Shown: positions 17,160 through 26,335, counted from the first letter of the stretch. The stretch: DNA of 64,000 nt from Curvibacter cyanobacteriorum (GCF_028649475.1 NZ_JAQSIP010000007.1:1-64000), one strand, 5' to 3'. Made by a program: numbers and translations. Notes: generated from the letters alone by a model not told the origin.

Positions 17160-17174
17160 ATAAATTAATTTTAT
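17160..17174. promoter_or_regulatory. AT-rich inverted repeat in the tartrate divergent promoter
   Basis: The arms ATAAA (17160-17164) and TTTAT (17170-17174) flank TTAAT within a markedly AT-rich stretch of the 131-bp divergent region. A CTAAAGTCG motif at 17202-17210, resembling a -10 element, recurs at 47591-47599 before the tartrate dehydrogenase gene. Position fits a LysR-regulated promoter; the exact site is not proven. Confidence 0.4.
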
Positions 17175-17271
17175 GTCGATTCATTGATCTGTTTACTCAA
17201 ACTAAAGTCGCCCCATCCTGGCACCCGGCCCCCTGGGGACCCCGCAGGCCACTGCACTTGAGAGACAAATC

Positions 17272-18585
17272 ATGGAACAAGAGATCGAGCGGCGCACCCT
17301 GCGTCGAATCGGATGGCGCATCGTGCCATTCATCATGCTGCTGTACTTCATCGCGTACATCGACCGCGTGAACATTGGCTTTGCCGCCCTGACGATGAAA
17401 GACGACCTGGGTTTCACCGCCTCTATCTTGGGCATCGGGGCGGGCATCTTCTTCTGGGGCTACTTCTTGTGCGAAGTCCCCTCCAACATCATTCTTCACA
17501 AGGTGGGGGCCCGCTTGTGGATTGCCCGCGTGATGGTGACCTGGGGCCTCATTTCTGCGGCGATGGCGTTCGTGCAGGGCACCACCAGTTTCTATGTGAT
17601 CCGCTTTCTGTTGGGGGCGGCCGAGGCGGGTTTCTTCCCCGGCATCATTCTGTACCTCAGCTACTGGTTTCCCGCCCGCCATCGGGCTGGCGTCACCGCC
17701 TTGTTCATGGCGGCCGCCCCGATCTCGACGGCCCTGGGCTCGCCGCTATCCGCCGCCTTGCTGGAGATGAACGGGCTGATGGGCTTGCATGGCTGGCAAT
17801 GGCTGTTCATCGTCGAGGCGGTGCCCGCGCTGATCCTGGGGGTGGTCGTGTACTTCTACATGACCGACAAGCCCGAGCAGGCCACCTGGCTCAAAGACGA
17901 CGAGCGCGCCTGGCTCGTCCGCACCATGCAGTCTGAACAGGCAGGCCAGTCGGGCCAGTCGGGCCAGGGGCATGACCATGGTGGCCTCCAAGCCCTGGCC
18001 AATCCCCGCGTGCTGGCTTTGGCCCTGGTGTATTTCGGCACCTCTGCGGGGCTTTACACCTTGGGCATCTGGGCGCCTCAAATCATCAAGCAGATGGGGG
18101 TTTCGTCCATGGCGGTGGGCTTGCTCAACACCATTCCTCCCTCACTGTCGGTGCTGGCCATGATCTGGTGGTCGCGTCATTCAGACCGCACGGGAGAGCG
18201 AACCTGGCACGTGGTCCTGGCCTGCCTGGCCGCAGCCATTGGCTTGGTCATCGCTTCGCTGGCCCACACCCTGGTCGGTCTGGTGGCTGCCCTGACCCTG
18301 GTGAACATCGGCATCAGCTGCGCCAAGCCTCCGCTTTGGAGCATGCCCACCCAGTTCTTGTCGGGGGCGGCCGCCGCGACGGGCATTGCCACCATCAACT
18401 CCATTGGCAACCTGGGCGGCTTTGCGGGCCCCGTGGTGATCGGCTGGATCAAGGAACAGTCGGGCAGCTTCGCCGGGGGCCTCTGGTTCGTGTCGGCCCT
18501 GCTGGTGCTCTCTGCCATCTTGACCTGGCTGCTGTCACGCAGCCAGCCCCGGTCCTCGGTCTCTGTTCGCCCCGTCAGCCCCTGA
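17272..18585 (+). CDS. MFS transporter of the anion:cation symporter family, probably for tartrate
   Basis: A 437-residue inner-membrane transporter with about 12 hydrophobic segments. The N-terminal RRIGWRIVPFIMLLYFIAYIDRVNIGFA is the hallmark of the ACS family (TtuB-type tartrate and similar organic-acid symporters). A hydrophilic Gln/Ser/Gly-rich central loop (about residues 220-240) splits the two halves. It is followed after 54 bp by ttdA and ttdB and divergent from a LysR gene, so its substrate is probably L-tartrate or a related dicarboxylate. Confidence 0.88.
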   Translation: MEQEIERRTLRRIGWRIVPFIMLLYFIAYIDRVNIGFAALTMKDDLGFTASILGIGAGIFFWGYFLCEVPSNIILHKVGARLWIARVMVTWGLISAAMAFVQGTTSFYVIRFLLGAAEAGFFPGIILYLSYWFPARHRAGVTALFMAAAPISTALGSPLSAALLEMNGLMGLHGWQWLFIVEAVPALILGVVVYFYMTDKPEQATWLKDDERAWLVRTMQSEQAGQSGQSGQGHDHGGLQALANPRVLALALVYFGTSAGLYTLGIWAPQIIKQMGVSSMAVGLLNTIPPSLSVLAMIWWSRHSDRTGERTWHVVLACLAAAIGLVIASLAHTLVGLVAALTLVNIGISCAKPPLWSMPTQFLSGAAAATGIATINSIGNLGGFAGPVVIGWIKEQSGSFAGGLWFVSALLVLSAILTWLLSRSQPRSSVSVRPVSP

Positions 18586-18639
18586 GCCAACGGCCCCCCT
18601 CTCCCAACCCTCCCCCACACCTTCATTCAGGAGACCTTC

Positions 18640-19539
18640 ATGGAAAAGGAAGTTGCCATTCAGTCCCTCACGGACACCATGGCCAAGTTCACGGCTTACA
18701 TCGGCAAACGCCTGCCCCGCGACGTGAAAGCCAAATTGGCCGATCTGCGCACCCTCGAAACCAATCCACTGGCCAAGTCGGTCTATGACTCGATGCATGG
18801 CAACCAGGAGGCCGCCGACAAGCTGGACCGCCCCAGTTGCCAGGACACCGGTGTGATTCAGTACTTCATCGAAGCGGGGGCCCAGTTTCCCCTGTTGGGT
18901 GAACTGGAGGACATCCTGCGCGAGGCGCTGGCGGGGGCCACCAAGCTGGGGCCGCTGCGCCACAACGCGGTCGAGACCTTTGACGAAAAAAACACCGGGA
19001 CCAACACAGGCACCCAGATCCCCTGGCTGGACTGGCGGATCGTCCCGGACAAGGACAGCTGCACCATCGACGTCTACATGGCGGGCGGTGGCTGCACCCT
19101 GCCCGGCGCCGCCAAGGTGCTGATGCCTGGTCAAGGCTACGAAGGCGTGGCGGAGTTCGTGATGGACGTGATCACCGAGCGTGGCGTGAATGCCTGCCCT
19201 CCGCTGCTGGTCGGTGTGGGCGTGTCGACCTCGGTCGAGACGGCGGCTCGGCTCTCCAAGCTGGCCATCCTGCGTCCGGTGGACTCCAAGAGCAGCAACC
19301 CCCGCGCCGCCCTGATGGAGGAGCTGCTGGAGCAGGGGCTCAACGAAGTGGGCATTGGCCCGCAAGGCCTGACGGGCAACAACAGCGTGATGGGCGTGAA
19401 CATCGAATCCTCCGCCCGCCACCCCTCCACCATCGGCGTCGCCGTCAACACCGGTTGCTGGGCGCACCGTCGCGGAAAGATCCGCGTCCATGCCGACCTG
19501 TCCTACGAGATCCTGTCCCACGAAGGAGTTGTGCTGTGA
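18640..19539 (+). CDS. ttdA: L(+)-tartrate dehydratase alpha subunit
   Basis: A 299-residue class I fumarase-type alpha subunit. With TtdB it dehydrates L-tartrate to oxaloacetate in the cytoplasm. Cys67 (SCQDTG), Cys186 (VNACPP) and Cys273 (NTGCWAH) are the expected ligands of an oxygen-sensitive 4Fe-4S cluster. A strong AGGAGA site precedes ATG 18640. Its stop overlaps the ttdB GTG start, as expected for equal expression of the two subunits. A related alternative is a fumarase or other hydroxy-dicarboxylate dehydratase; the split-subunit layout beside a tartrate-type transporter favours tartrate. Confidence 0.9.
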   Translation: MEKEVAIQSLTDTMAKFTAYIGKRLPRDVKAKLADLRTLETNPLAKSVYDSMHGNQEAADKLDRPSCQDTGVIQYFIEAGAQFPLLGELEDILREALAGATKLGPLRHNAVETFDEKNTGTNTGTQIPWLDWRIVPDKDSCTIDVYMAGGGCTLPGAAKVLMPGQGYEGVAEFVMDVITERGVNACPPLLVGVGVSTSVETAARLSKLAILRPVDSKSSNPRAALMEELLEQGLNEVGIGPQGLTGNNSVMGVNIESSARHPSTIGVAVNTGCWAHRRGKIRVHADLSYEILSHEGVVL

Positions 19540-20144
19540 AAAAAATTCTGACGACCCCCCTCAAGAGCGAAGACCTGCAAGACCTGCGCGTGGGCGATGT
19601 GGTCTACCTCACTGGCCGTTTGGTCACTTGCCGCGATGTGGCCCACCGGCGCTTGATTGAGCAAGGCCGCGAGTTGCCCGTCAACCTCGAAGGCGGCGCC
19701 ATTTTCCACGCCGGCCCCATCGTGCGGAAAAAGGACGACGGCAGTTTCGAGATGGTCTCGATCGGCCCCACCACCAGCATGCGCATGGAGAAGTTCGAGC
19801 GCGAGTTCATCAAGCAAACCGGGGTCAAGTTGATCGTGGGCAAAGGAGGCATGGGCCCCGAAACCGCTGCGGGCTGCCAGGAACACAAGGCGGTGCATGC
19901 CATCTTCCCGGGGGGCTGTGCGGTGCTGGCTGCCACCCAGGTCGAAGAGATCGAGGACGCGCAATGGCAGGACCTTGGTATGCCCGAGACCTTGTGGGTC
20001 AACCGGGTGCGTGAGTTTGGGCCTTTGATCATCTCGATCGATACCCAAGGCAACAACCTGATCCAACAGAACAAGGTGGCCTTCAACGAGAAGAAAAAGC
20101 CCATCCTCGAGAAGATCAACCAGCAACTGAGCTTCATCAAGTGA
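19536..20144 (+). CDS. ttdB: L(+)-tartrate dehydratase beta subunit
   Basis: A 202-residue beta subunit of the fumarase class I type. It starts at GTG 19536, overlapping the ttdA stop (GTGA), with GAAGGAG upstream. Conserved blocks are [30 protein letters not shown] and GKGGMGPET. Alone it has no cluster-binding cysteines; it completes the heteromeric active site with TtdA. A probable terminator follows at 20280. Confidence 0.9.
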   Translation: MKKILTTPLKSEDLQDLRVGDVVYLTGRLVTCRDVAHRRLIEQGRELPVNLEGGAIFHAGPIVRKKDDGSFEMVSIGPTTSMRMEKFEREFIKQTGVKLIVGKGGMGPETAAGCQEHKAVHAIFPGGCAVLAATQVEEIEDAQWQDLGMPETLWVNRVREFGPLIISIDTQGNNLIQQNKVAFNEKKKPILEKINQQLSFIK

Positions 20145-20230
20145 AGCCAGCGCCGCTGCGCATCCTGCTGGCCAGCACCACGGTGCGCCGCAGCGTGAAC
20201 ATGGCGGCGCTGACGAGGCCGATGAACTGA

Positions 20231-20254
20231 GGCCCCAGGGCGCAAGCTGGGGCC
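20231..20254. repeat. GC-rich hairpin downstream of ttdB
   Basis: The 8-bp perfect arms GGCCCCAG (20231-20238) and CTGGGGCC (20247-20254) flank an 8-base loop. There is no T tract. It may stabilise the ttd mRNA 3' end or assist termination together with the hairpin at 20280. Confidence 0.45.
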
Positions 20255-20279
20255 CTCAGGTCGGCAGGCTCTGACGTTG

Positions 20280-20302
20280 GGGGCCGCATTGTGGCCCCTT
20301 TT
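20280..20302 (+). terminator. Probable Rho-independent terminator of the tartrate operon
   Basis: A stem of GGGGCC (20280-20285) and GGCCCC (20293-20298) closes a 7-base loop and is followed by TTTT (20299-20302). It lies 135 bp after the ttdB stop, with no gene between. The T run is short, so efficiency may be partial. Confidence 0.6.
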
Positions 20303-20417
20303 CCACCCAGCACCTTGTCACTGCGGGCGAGTGCTGGAGGCGCGGCCGTTGCGGCTGCGCTCAGTCCGCTGCGGTGGTTGGCTGACGCGGAGGACAGCCC
20401 CCTCCCGCTGATGGGCC

Positions 20418-21572
20418 TCACTTGTAGTCGAACTTCATCTGCTCTGCAATCAGATGGCCTCGACTGGTGCGCTCGCAGTGGCCTGCATAGGTGGCCAGGC
20501 GTTGTGGCGGGCGCATGCCTTCATCGAGCAGGCGCTGGTTCTGGAACAGCATGCCCATCGATGCAAAACCGCCATAGGTGCGGATGGCACGCAACACAAT
20601 CCGACGATTGCAGGGCCCCAGCAGGGCCTTGAAGCGGTCCTGCGTCTTGGCAATCTCTTCCAAGGATTGCTTTTTGTAGACGCTGCGCATGGGCGGCTGC
20701 CCGACCGCCTGGGCGATGGCCGCGTCGATTTCCTCAAAGCTGCACGAATTCTCTTCGCCGGCAGACAGGTGGTACTCCGTGTGTTGGAGCTGGGGCTTTT
20801 CAAGCAGCAGCTCCAAGGCTTCGGCGCAGTAGTCCACCGGAATCACATCGATCTTCTGATCCAGTTCACAGGGGAAGGTTTGCAGCGCACGCGCAATGCG
20901 GAACACCCAGTAGATGCTGCCCGAGGGTTCGCAACCATGGTGGGTGTGGCCGACCACGATCGACGGGCGGGCCACCACCAGGGGCAGGTCGGGCAGTTCT
21001 TGGCGCAAACGGCGTTCCACCTCGTGCTTGCTGGCCGTGTACTCCAGGAAGTGCTCGGTGTCCTCGCCCGCGTCGTAGCCTTCAGGGACCGGCAGGGGCG
21101 CACGGCGTCCGCATGCCATCGCTGTTCCGATGTGCAGAAACCGCTTCAGCCGGCAACGCTGATGCAGCGCATGGGCCATGGCCAGCACGCCGTCGACATT
21201 GGTCGGCCAGATCGAAGGGTGGTTGCCGAACGACGCGATGGCCGCCGAGCTGAGCACCTTCTCGATCGAGGCAATGCGTGGGTCGTCTTTCCAGTCGTCG
21301 ACATTGTTCAGGTCGCCGCAGATGATCTGTTCCAGGTGCAGCCGGTCCAGCAGTTCTTCGGAGACGTGGTGGCGCCGCAGGACGTGGGCGATGCGGGCCA
21401 AGCCATCTTCCCGGTGCGGGGCTCGCACCAGGAACAAGCAGTCGTCCCAACGCGGCGTTTGGATCAGTCGGGCGGCCAGGGCGCCGCCGACAAACCCGGT
21501 GCCGCCTGTGATCAATAAGGTGGGCAGGTAGGTCAATTTAAAACAAGACGAGTCGATGGATGAACGGGGCAC
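20418..21572 (-). CDS. Extended short-chain reductase / male-sterility-type NAD(P)-binding protein
   Basis: A 384-residue (372 if TTG 21536 is used) Rossmann-fold protein. The nucleotide-binding motif is LLITGGTGFVGGALAARL and the catalytic YxxxK pair lies in YTASKHEVE. The family includes thioester reductases, fatty acyl-CoA reductases and nucleotide-sugar epimerases. The LHLEQIICGDLNN and IDVIPVDYCAEAL segments resemble the acyl-reductase (NAD_binding_4) branch. The GTG start at 21572 is uncertain. It stands alone with no partner gene, so neither substrate nor pathway can be inferred. Confidence 0.75.
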   Translation of the reverse strand: MPRSSIDSSCFKLTYLPTLLITGGTGFVGGALAARLIQTPRWDDCLFLVRAPHREDGLARIAHVLRRHHVSEELLDRLHLEQIICGDLNNVDDWKDDPRIASIEKVLSSAAIASFGNHPSIWPTNVDGVLAMAHALHQRCRLKRFLHIGTAMACGRRAPLPVPEGYDAGEDTEHFLEYTASKHEVERRLRQELPDLPLVVARPSIVVGHTHHGCEPSGSIYWVFRIARALQTFPCELDQKIDVIPVDYCAEALELLLEKPQLQHTEYHLSAGEENSCSFEEIDAAIAQAVGQPPMRSVYKKQSLEEIAKTQDRFKALLGPCNRRIVLRAIRTYGGFASMGMLFQNQRLLDEGMRPPQRLATYAGHCERTSRGHLIAEQMKFDYK

Positions 21573-22095
21573 TTCTCACGTGGCGCAAGGGCGTCGACGT
21601 GTTTGTTGTGGGTGGTTTGGCCTGTGGCTGACTCGTCGTCGGCCGCCGTGCTGGCAGGCAAACGAACTGGGCTGGCTGACTTCAAAGGGCCCGACGGCGG
21701 TGCCCCAAGGGAAGCCTGCATGGGCCGGTCCGTTGGGTGCCGATGGCCGAGGTTATACCCTGACGTAAAGTATGTTTCAAGATGTTTCTTGCACTTTTGC
21801 TGAATTTGAGCGTAAGGATGGTGCTGAATCCCAGGCGATCACTTGTTGGGTGGCAAAAATATCAATTCAAGGGCGGTGCGGGCTGCGGAGGGGACCCCGT
21901 GCATGACCCTCTGTGATCCACGGTGACCCGTCGGGTGGGGCCCCACAGGGCGCGTGTCTGCAGGTGGGGCGGCGCGGGCGCTGCACTGCGCTGCGTCCAG
22001 GGGGCCTTGGCGGCGGGGGGCGCACCGGCGGGCCCGGGCCAGTGCATGGGGGCAGCCCAGGAGGCTGTGGCCTCAGGCCTCAGGGCCGGTCGGGC
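21573..22095. other. Gene-free interval with an AT-rich promoter-like stretch
   Basis: A 523-bp interval upstream of the minus-strand reductase and downstream of the minus-strand hydrolase. Positions about 21750-21880 are much more AT-rich than the flanks and could hold a promoter. The rest is GC-rich and shows no frame with a ribosome site. No RNA gene or repeat was recognised. Confidence 0.45.
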
Positions 22096-22908
22096 TCAGT
22101 CCTGGGCCAGCACGAAGGCGGCGATGTGACGGGCGCTGGCCTGGGGGTACTGGTGTTGGGGGCCGTGACCGGCCCGGGCGTAGGTCACCAGTTGCAGGGT
22201 CGGCAGTTGGCCGTTGAGGGCATACCAGTTCTCCACCGGGAACACGATGTCGTGATCGCCGCCCAGGTGCAGGATGGGCACCTGGGTGTGCTTCAGGGCC
22301 TGCAACACCGGGTCCGCCGGGAACAGCGGCGAGCGCGGCTCGGGGGGCAGGGCGGTGGCCGCAAAGGCATGGGGCACGGGCACGCTGCGCCCTGCCTGGC
22401 GCAGCTTCAGCCGGGCATGAGAGCGGGCGGCCGCTTCGCGGCTGGCGGCCGAGGCTGGTTCGAAGAACAGGATGATGTCGTCCTCGAGGTCGTTCTCGGG
22501 TTTGAGCGCGGTTTGGTTGAACAAGGCCTCGCCGCCTTTGACATTGGGCCCGGGGGGCACCGCGCCGATCAGCACCGCATGGGTCACCAGTTGCGGGTAC
22601 TTGGCCACCAACACCTGGGCGCAGAGCCCCCCCAGCGACCAGCCGCCGATCACGGCCTCCTGGAGGTCCAGCGCGACGATCAGGTCGCGTGCATCGTCGG
22701 CCAGCGCCGCCGGCGAGTAGTTGGGTTGGCCGGTGGACAGACCCAGACCGGTGTAGTCAAAGGTGATGACGCGAAAGCCCTGCGCGGCCAGGGCGTCAAT
22801 GAAGGCCGGGTCCCACGAATCCATGTCGCCGCGAAAGCGCAGGCACAACACGATGGGTTTGCCTTCGCCCACCGATCGGTAGGCCAGGCGTCGACCCTGG
22901 GCGTCCAC
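22096..22908 (-). CDS. Alpha/beta hydrolase, original start cut off by an amber codon
   Basis: A 270-residue alpha/beta hydrolase readable from GTG 22908, with nucleophile elbow GGWSLGG, acid in GGDHDIVFP and His in ARAGHGPQ. The GTG has no ribosome site. In the same frame ATG 22956 (MSHASRCA) has GAGG upstream and runs eight codons to TAG at 22930-22932, then continues TQAPNQWV into this frame. The gene therefore probably began at 22956 and now carries a nonsense mutation. It may be silent, or weakly made from the internal GTG. A sequencing error is the alternative. Confidence 0.7.
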   Translation of the reverse strand: MDAQGRRLAYRSVGEGKPIVLCLRFRGDMDSWDPAFIDALAAQGFRVITFDYTGLGLSTGQPNYSPAALADDARDLIVALDLQEAVIGGWSLGGLCAQVLVAKYPQLVTHAVLIGAVPPGPNVKGGEALFNQTALKPENDLEDDIILFFEPASAASREAAARSHARLKLRQAGRSVPVPHAFAATALPPEPRSPLFPADPVLQALKHTQVPILHLGGDHDIVFPVENWYALNGQLPTLQLVTYARAGHGPQHQYPQASARHIAAFVLAQD

Positions 22909-22984
22909 CCATTGATTGGGGGCCTGGGTCTAGGCACAGCGGCTTGCGTGGCTCATCTGACAACCTCGTTCACATGGGGGTTGA

Positions 22985-23016
22985 AAAAAGAGGGCCTGGC
23001 GGCCATCAGGCCGCCA
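22985..23016 (-). terminator. Probable terminator after the DHA2 exporter gene
   Basis: The perfect 8-bp stem TGGCGGCC (22997-23004) and GGCCGCCA (23009-23016) closes on a 4-base loop containing the exporter stop codon. Read on the minus strand, a run of six T (22985-22990) follows after a 6-base gap. This would end the thiolase-exporter transcript before the damaged hydrolase gene. Confidence 0.55.
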
Positions 23017-24445
23017 CGGGGCGGGGCCGGGTTTTGACGCCCCAGCAGATCAGCGCGGTGAGCACCGAGAGGCCGGCGTAGGTCAGGCTCAGGTGGCGGA
23101 AGTCGCTGAGGGTGATCGAGCCATGGCCCACCAGCACCACGGTCAGGGCCACGCCCAGCACGCTGCCAAACTGCCGCACCGCTTGGTTGACGGCGCTGCC
23201 CGCCCCGAACTGGTGGGCCGGCAGGCTGGCCACGGCGGCGCCCGACAGCGAGGGCAGGGTCATGCCCACCCCGATGCCGGTCAGGAGTTGGCTGGGCAGC
23301 CAATGGCTCAGGTACTGCGGTTCTGCACCGGGGACCAGGGCCTGCCACAGACCGCCAAGTGCCAGCAGGCCGCAGCCCGTCACCAGCAGCGGGCGGTGGC
23401 CCGCTTTGGCGGCGATCCGCCCCGACACCATGGCCACCGGCACCACCATCAACGGGCCCGGCGTGATGGCGAGACCCGCCAAGGGCAGGCTGTAGTGCCA
23501 GAGGCCCGTCATGAAGAAAAAGAAGCCGAAGAACATCATGGAGAAGGCCACGCCGAAGGTCAGCGTCGCCAGGTTCACGGCGCGGTAACTGGGGTTGTCG
23601 AACAAACGCAGGTCCAAGGCCGGCTGGGGGGCGTGGCGGGCCCAGCGGGTGAAGCCCCACAGCAGGGCCAAACCGGCGGCCAAGCCGGTCCAGACCTGTG
23701 GGCTGTGCCAGCACTGTGACTCGCTGCGGACCACGGCCCAGGTGAGGGTGCTGACGCCCCCGATCAGCAGGCCCAGGCCAGGCAGGTCGAGGCGCGACGG
23801 GGCCGTCGATGGGGGGCTGTCGGCCAGGCGCGTCGTGGCGCGCCAGATTGACCACAGCGCTGGCGGCAGGTTGATGAAGAAGGCCCAGCGCCATCCCAGG
23901 CTGTCCACCAGCCAGGCGCCCAGGCTGGGGCCAATCGCCGCGGCCAAGCCCCCGACCGCGCCCCACAGGCTCACCGCGACCGCCCGCTTCTCGCTGGGGA
24001 AGGCGGCCAGCACCAAGGACAGCGAGGCCGGCGTCAGCATCGCGGCCCCCACCGCCTGCACGACGCGCGCCGCCACCAGCCAGTGCAAGGACGGCGCCAG
24101 GCCACAGGCCAGGGACGCCAGCAGGAACAGCGACACCCCCGCGATGAACATGCGCCGGCGGCCATGGCTGTCGGCCAGGCTGCCAGCCGGCACCAGCAGG
24201 GCCGCGTAGACCACGGTGTAGGCGTTGAGCACCCAGGACGCGTCAGCCGCTCCGTGTGCCGGAAAACTGGCCAGCAACGCCGAGAAAGCGGCAAACAGCA
24301 CAGTGGAGTCGATCGACACCAAAAAGACCGCCACGCTGGCCGTGAAGAAAACCGGCCAGGGCGAAGGCCGCAGGGCGATGGGGGCCGTGGGCTGGGGCGC
24401 GGGACTCGGCGCCTGCGCCAGGGTGGGCGGGGTGGGGTGGGTCAT
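23006..24445 (-). CDS. MFS drug-resistance-type exporter (DHA2, EmrB/QacA family)
   Basis: A 479-residue inner-membrane transporter with about 14 predicted hydrophobic segments, the DHA2 arrangement. Family marks are FLVSIDSTVLFAAFSAL in the first helix, the LADSHGRRRMF loop and RVVQAVGAAMLTPASLSLV (motif C-like). It lies 30 bp after the thiolase gene on the same strand and is controlled, by position, by the TetR regulator at 25708. This suggests export of a hydrophobic or acidic compound rather than nutrient uptake; the actual substrate is unknown. Confidence 0.88.
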   Translation of the reverse strand: MTHPTPPTLAQAPSPAPQPTAPIALRPSPWPVFFTASVAVFLVSIDSTVLFAAFSALLASFPAHGAADASWVLNAYTVVYAALLVPAGSLADSHGRRRMFIAGVSLFLLASLACGLAPSLHWLVAARVVQAVGAAMLTPASLSLVLAAFPSEKRAVAVSLWGAVGGLAAAIGPSLGAWLVDSLGWRWAFFINLPPALWSIWRATTRLADSPPSTAPSRLDLPGLGLLIGGVSTLTWAVVRSESQCWHSPQVWTGLAAGLALLWGFTRWARHAPQPALDLRLFDNPSYRAVNLATLTFGVAFSMMFFGFFFFMTGLWHYSLPLAGLAITPGPLMVVPVAMVSGRIAAKAGHRPLLVTGCGLLALGGLWQALVPGAEPQYLSHWLPSQLLTGIGVGMTLPSLSGAAVASLPAHQFGAGSAVNQAVRQFGSVLGVALTVVLVGHGSITLSDFRHLSLTYAGLSVLTALICWGVKTRPRPVAA

Positions 24446-24475
24446 GTTGGGGGCCTGTGGTTGGACGGGGCTCGG

Positions 24476-25612
24476 TCAGACGGCGCTCAGGACCGTCGCG
24501 ATCCCCTGCCCACCCCCAATGCACTGGGTGGCCAAGGCGTAGCGGCCCCCCACGCGTCGCAGCAAGGACGCGGCTTTGCCCGTGATGCGGGCCCCGGTCG
24601 CGCCCAGGGGGTGGCCCAGCGCCAGCGCGCCGCCATCGATGTTGACCGTCGCGGGGTCCAGCCCCAGGTCTCGGATGCAGGCCAAGGCCTGGGCGCTGAA
24701 GGCTTCGTTGATCTCGACCACGTTCAGGTCGGCGACTTGGAGGTGTGCGCGGTCCAGGGCGCGCCGCGTGGCCGGGATCGGGCCGATGCCCATCAAGCGC
24801 GGGTCCACGCCGTAGGTGGCCATGGTTTCAATGCGCGCCAGGGCCTTCAGCCCGTGGCGTTGTGCGAAGTCTTCGTGCACCACCAGCACCGCGGCGGCGC
24901 CATCCGTCAGCGGCGATGAGGTGCCGGCGGTGACCACGCCGTCGGGCCGAAAGGCGGGCCTCAGCGCCGCCAGGGCCGTCAGGCTGGTGCCGGGGCGAAT
25001 GCAGCCATCGGTGTCAATCCACTGACCTTCGGCGGTGCGGGTGGGGATGATCTCGTCGGCCAGCAGGCCGGCTTGTTGGGCGGCGGCCGCTTTCTGGTGC
25101 GACTGCAGGGCCATGGCGTCCTGGTCGGCGCGCGAGATGCCCCATTGCGCGGCGACGTTCTCGGCCGTCTCCCCCATGGCGATGTAGGCCTCGGGGTAGC
25201 GGTCCATCAGCTCCGGGTTGGGGTCGAAATGCAGCCCGCCCTGAGGCACGGCCGTCATCGACTCCACCCCCACGCACAGGTAAGCCTCGCCGATGCCGGC
25301 TTCAATTTGCGCGGCCGCCATGTGCACCGCCGACATCGACGAGCCGCAGAAGCGGTTCAGTGTCATGCCCCCGACATGCTGTGGCAGTCCGGCCAGAAAG
25401 CTGGCGATGCGCGCGATGTTGTTGCCTTGCGCCCCTTCCGGGTAGGCGCAACCCACGATCACATCCTCCAGCAGCGCAGGGTCGATGCCCGACCTGGCCA
25501 GCACCCCGGCCATGGCCTGTGCGGCCAGTGATTCGGGCCGGGTCGAGGCCAAGGCGCCTTTCCTGGCAAAGTGGAACGGGGTGCGGCCGTAGCTGGCGAT
25601 CAGGGCTTTCAT
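24476..25612 (-). CDS. Thiolase (acetyl-CoA C-acyltransferase)
   Basis: A 378-residue thiolase that cleaves or forms 3-ketoacyl-CoA. The acyl-accepting Cys89 lies in NRFCGSSM, the NEAF segment and GGALALGHPLGATGARI follow, and the C-terminal catalytic Cys is in CIGGGQG. This is the full degradative FadA/PcaF-like layout. AAGGAGA precedes ATG 25612. A palindrome that matches one at the tetR start lies 29-46 bp upstream, so this operon is probably repressed by that TetR. No hydratase or dehydrogenase partner is adjacent. Confidence 0.9.
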   Translation of the reverse strand: MKALIASYGRTPFHFARKGALASTRPESLAAQAMAGVLARSGIDPALLEDVIVGCAYPEGAQGNNIARIASFLAGLPQHVGGMTLNRFCGSSMSAVHMAAAQIEAGIGEAYLCVGVESMTAVPQGGLHFDPNPELMDRYPEAYIAMGETAENVAAQWGISRADQDAMALQSHQKAAAAQQAGLLADEIIPTRTAEGQWIDTDGCIRPGTSLTALAALRPAFRPDGVVTAGTSSPLTDGAAAVLVVHEDFAQRHGLKALARIETMATYGVDPRLMGIGPIPATRRALDRAHLQVADLNVVEINEAFSAQALACIRDLGLDPATVNIDGGALALGHPLGATGARITGKAASLLRRVGGRYALATQCIGGGQGIATVLSAV

Positions 25613-25640
25613 GTCATCTCCTTGAAATTTGAATTTGACT

Positions 25641-25658
25641 ACCTATCAATCGGTAGGT
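25641..25658. promoter_or_regulatory. TetR operator upstream of the thiolase-exporter operon
   Basis: The 18-bp site has arms ACCTA (25641-25645) and TAGGT (25654-25658) with an 8-base gap. The identical arm and gap layout occurs at 26318-26335 before tetR. Two such copies flanking one regulator gene strongly suggest they are its binding sites. Confidence 0.75.
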
Positions 25659-25667
25659 TGTTGGCTT

Positions 25668-25697
25668 AAAAAAAGGGCCATGCCCCAGGCATGACCC
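25668..25697 (-). terminator. Rho-independent terminator of the tetR gene
   Basis: A 10-bp stem (plus-strand arms GGGCCATGCC at 25675-25684 and GGCATGACCC at 25688-25697, one G-T pair in the RNA) closes a 3-base loop. Read on the minus strand it is followed by seven T (25668-25674). It lies 11 bases past the tetR stop and separates tetR from the thiolase promoter. Confidence 0.8.
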
Positions 25698-25707
25698 GTG
25701 CGGGTGG

Positions 25708-26313
25708 TCAGCGCAAGGCTTGCAGTTGTGACCGCAGTGGCGCCAGCGCGAGGTCAAACCCGTTCACGTCGTCGTGGATGCGCGCGTTGATCATGGCGCC
25801 CTGACACGCCGCGTTGACCTGGGCCGCCCACTGGGCGGCGGCCACCGCGGCCGTGGCGCCCGGGGGCGACAGCGAGGCGGCTGGCAAGGCGCCGGCCACC
25901 TGGGTCAACCAGTCGATCTGGGTCTGGTGAAAACCGCGCACCGCGGTTTTCAGTTCGGGTTCGATGCAATCCCACTCGCCCCCCAGGGCCCCGAGAGGGC
26001 AGACCCGATCGCCGGCCCCGATCAGGTCGCGGAACATGCGGATGTAGGCCAGCATCTGATCGGCGGGGCCCAGGTGGGCCACGTCTTCGGTCCACCGGAC
26101 GAAGCGGTTCTGGCTGGCGTTCACCAAGGCCACGCCCAGCACCTCTTTGGACGCAAAGTGGTGGTAGAGGCTGGCCTTGCGGATGCCCACCCGATCGGCG
26201 AGGTCCTGAAAACTCAGGCCCAGGTACGAGCGCGTCAGCAGCAACTGGCCCGCGATGCGCAAGATCAGTTGGCGGGTGTCGGTTTGGGTGTGGCGGGAAA
26301 CAGCGGTGCTCAT
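25708..26313 (-). CDS. TetR-family transcriptional repressor
   Basis: A 201-residue TetR regulator. The HTH covers about residues 35-55 (FQDLADRVGIRKASLYHHFASKEVLG) and a ligand-binding helical domain follows. A palindrome four bases upstream of its start matches one before the thiolase gene downstream on the same strand. That implies autoregulation plus control of the thiolase and DHA2 exporter genes. The inducer is unknown, perhaps an acyl-CoA or the exported compound. Confidence 0.9.
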   Translation of the reverse strand: MSTAVSRHTQTDTRQLILRIAGQLLLTRSYLGLSFQDLADRVGIRKASLYHHFASKEVLGVALVNASQNRFVRWTEDVAHLGPADQMLAYIRMFRDLIGAGDRVCPLGALGGEWDCIEPELKTAVRGFHQTQIDWLTQVAGALPAASLSPPGATAAVAAAQWAAQVNAACQGAMINARIHDDVNGFDLALAPLRSQLQALR

Positions 26314-26317
26314 GACT

Positions 26318-26335
26318 ACCTACTATAAGGTAGGT
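26318..26335. promoter_or_regulatory. TetR operator at the tetR start
   Basis: The 18-bp site has arms ACCTA (26318-26322) and TAGGT (26331-26335). It is the same design as 25641-25658 and lies four bases upstream of the tetR ATG (26313). Binding here would block tetR's own expression. Confidence 0.75.
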
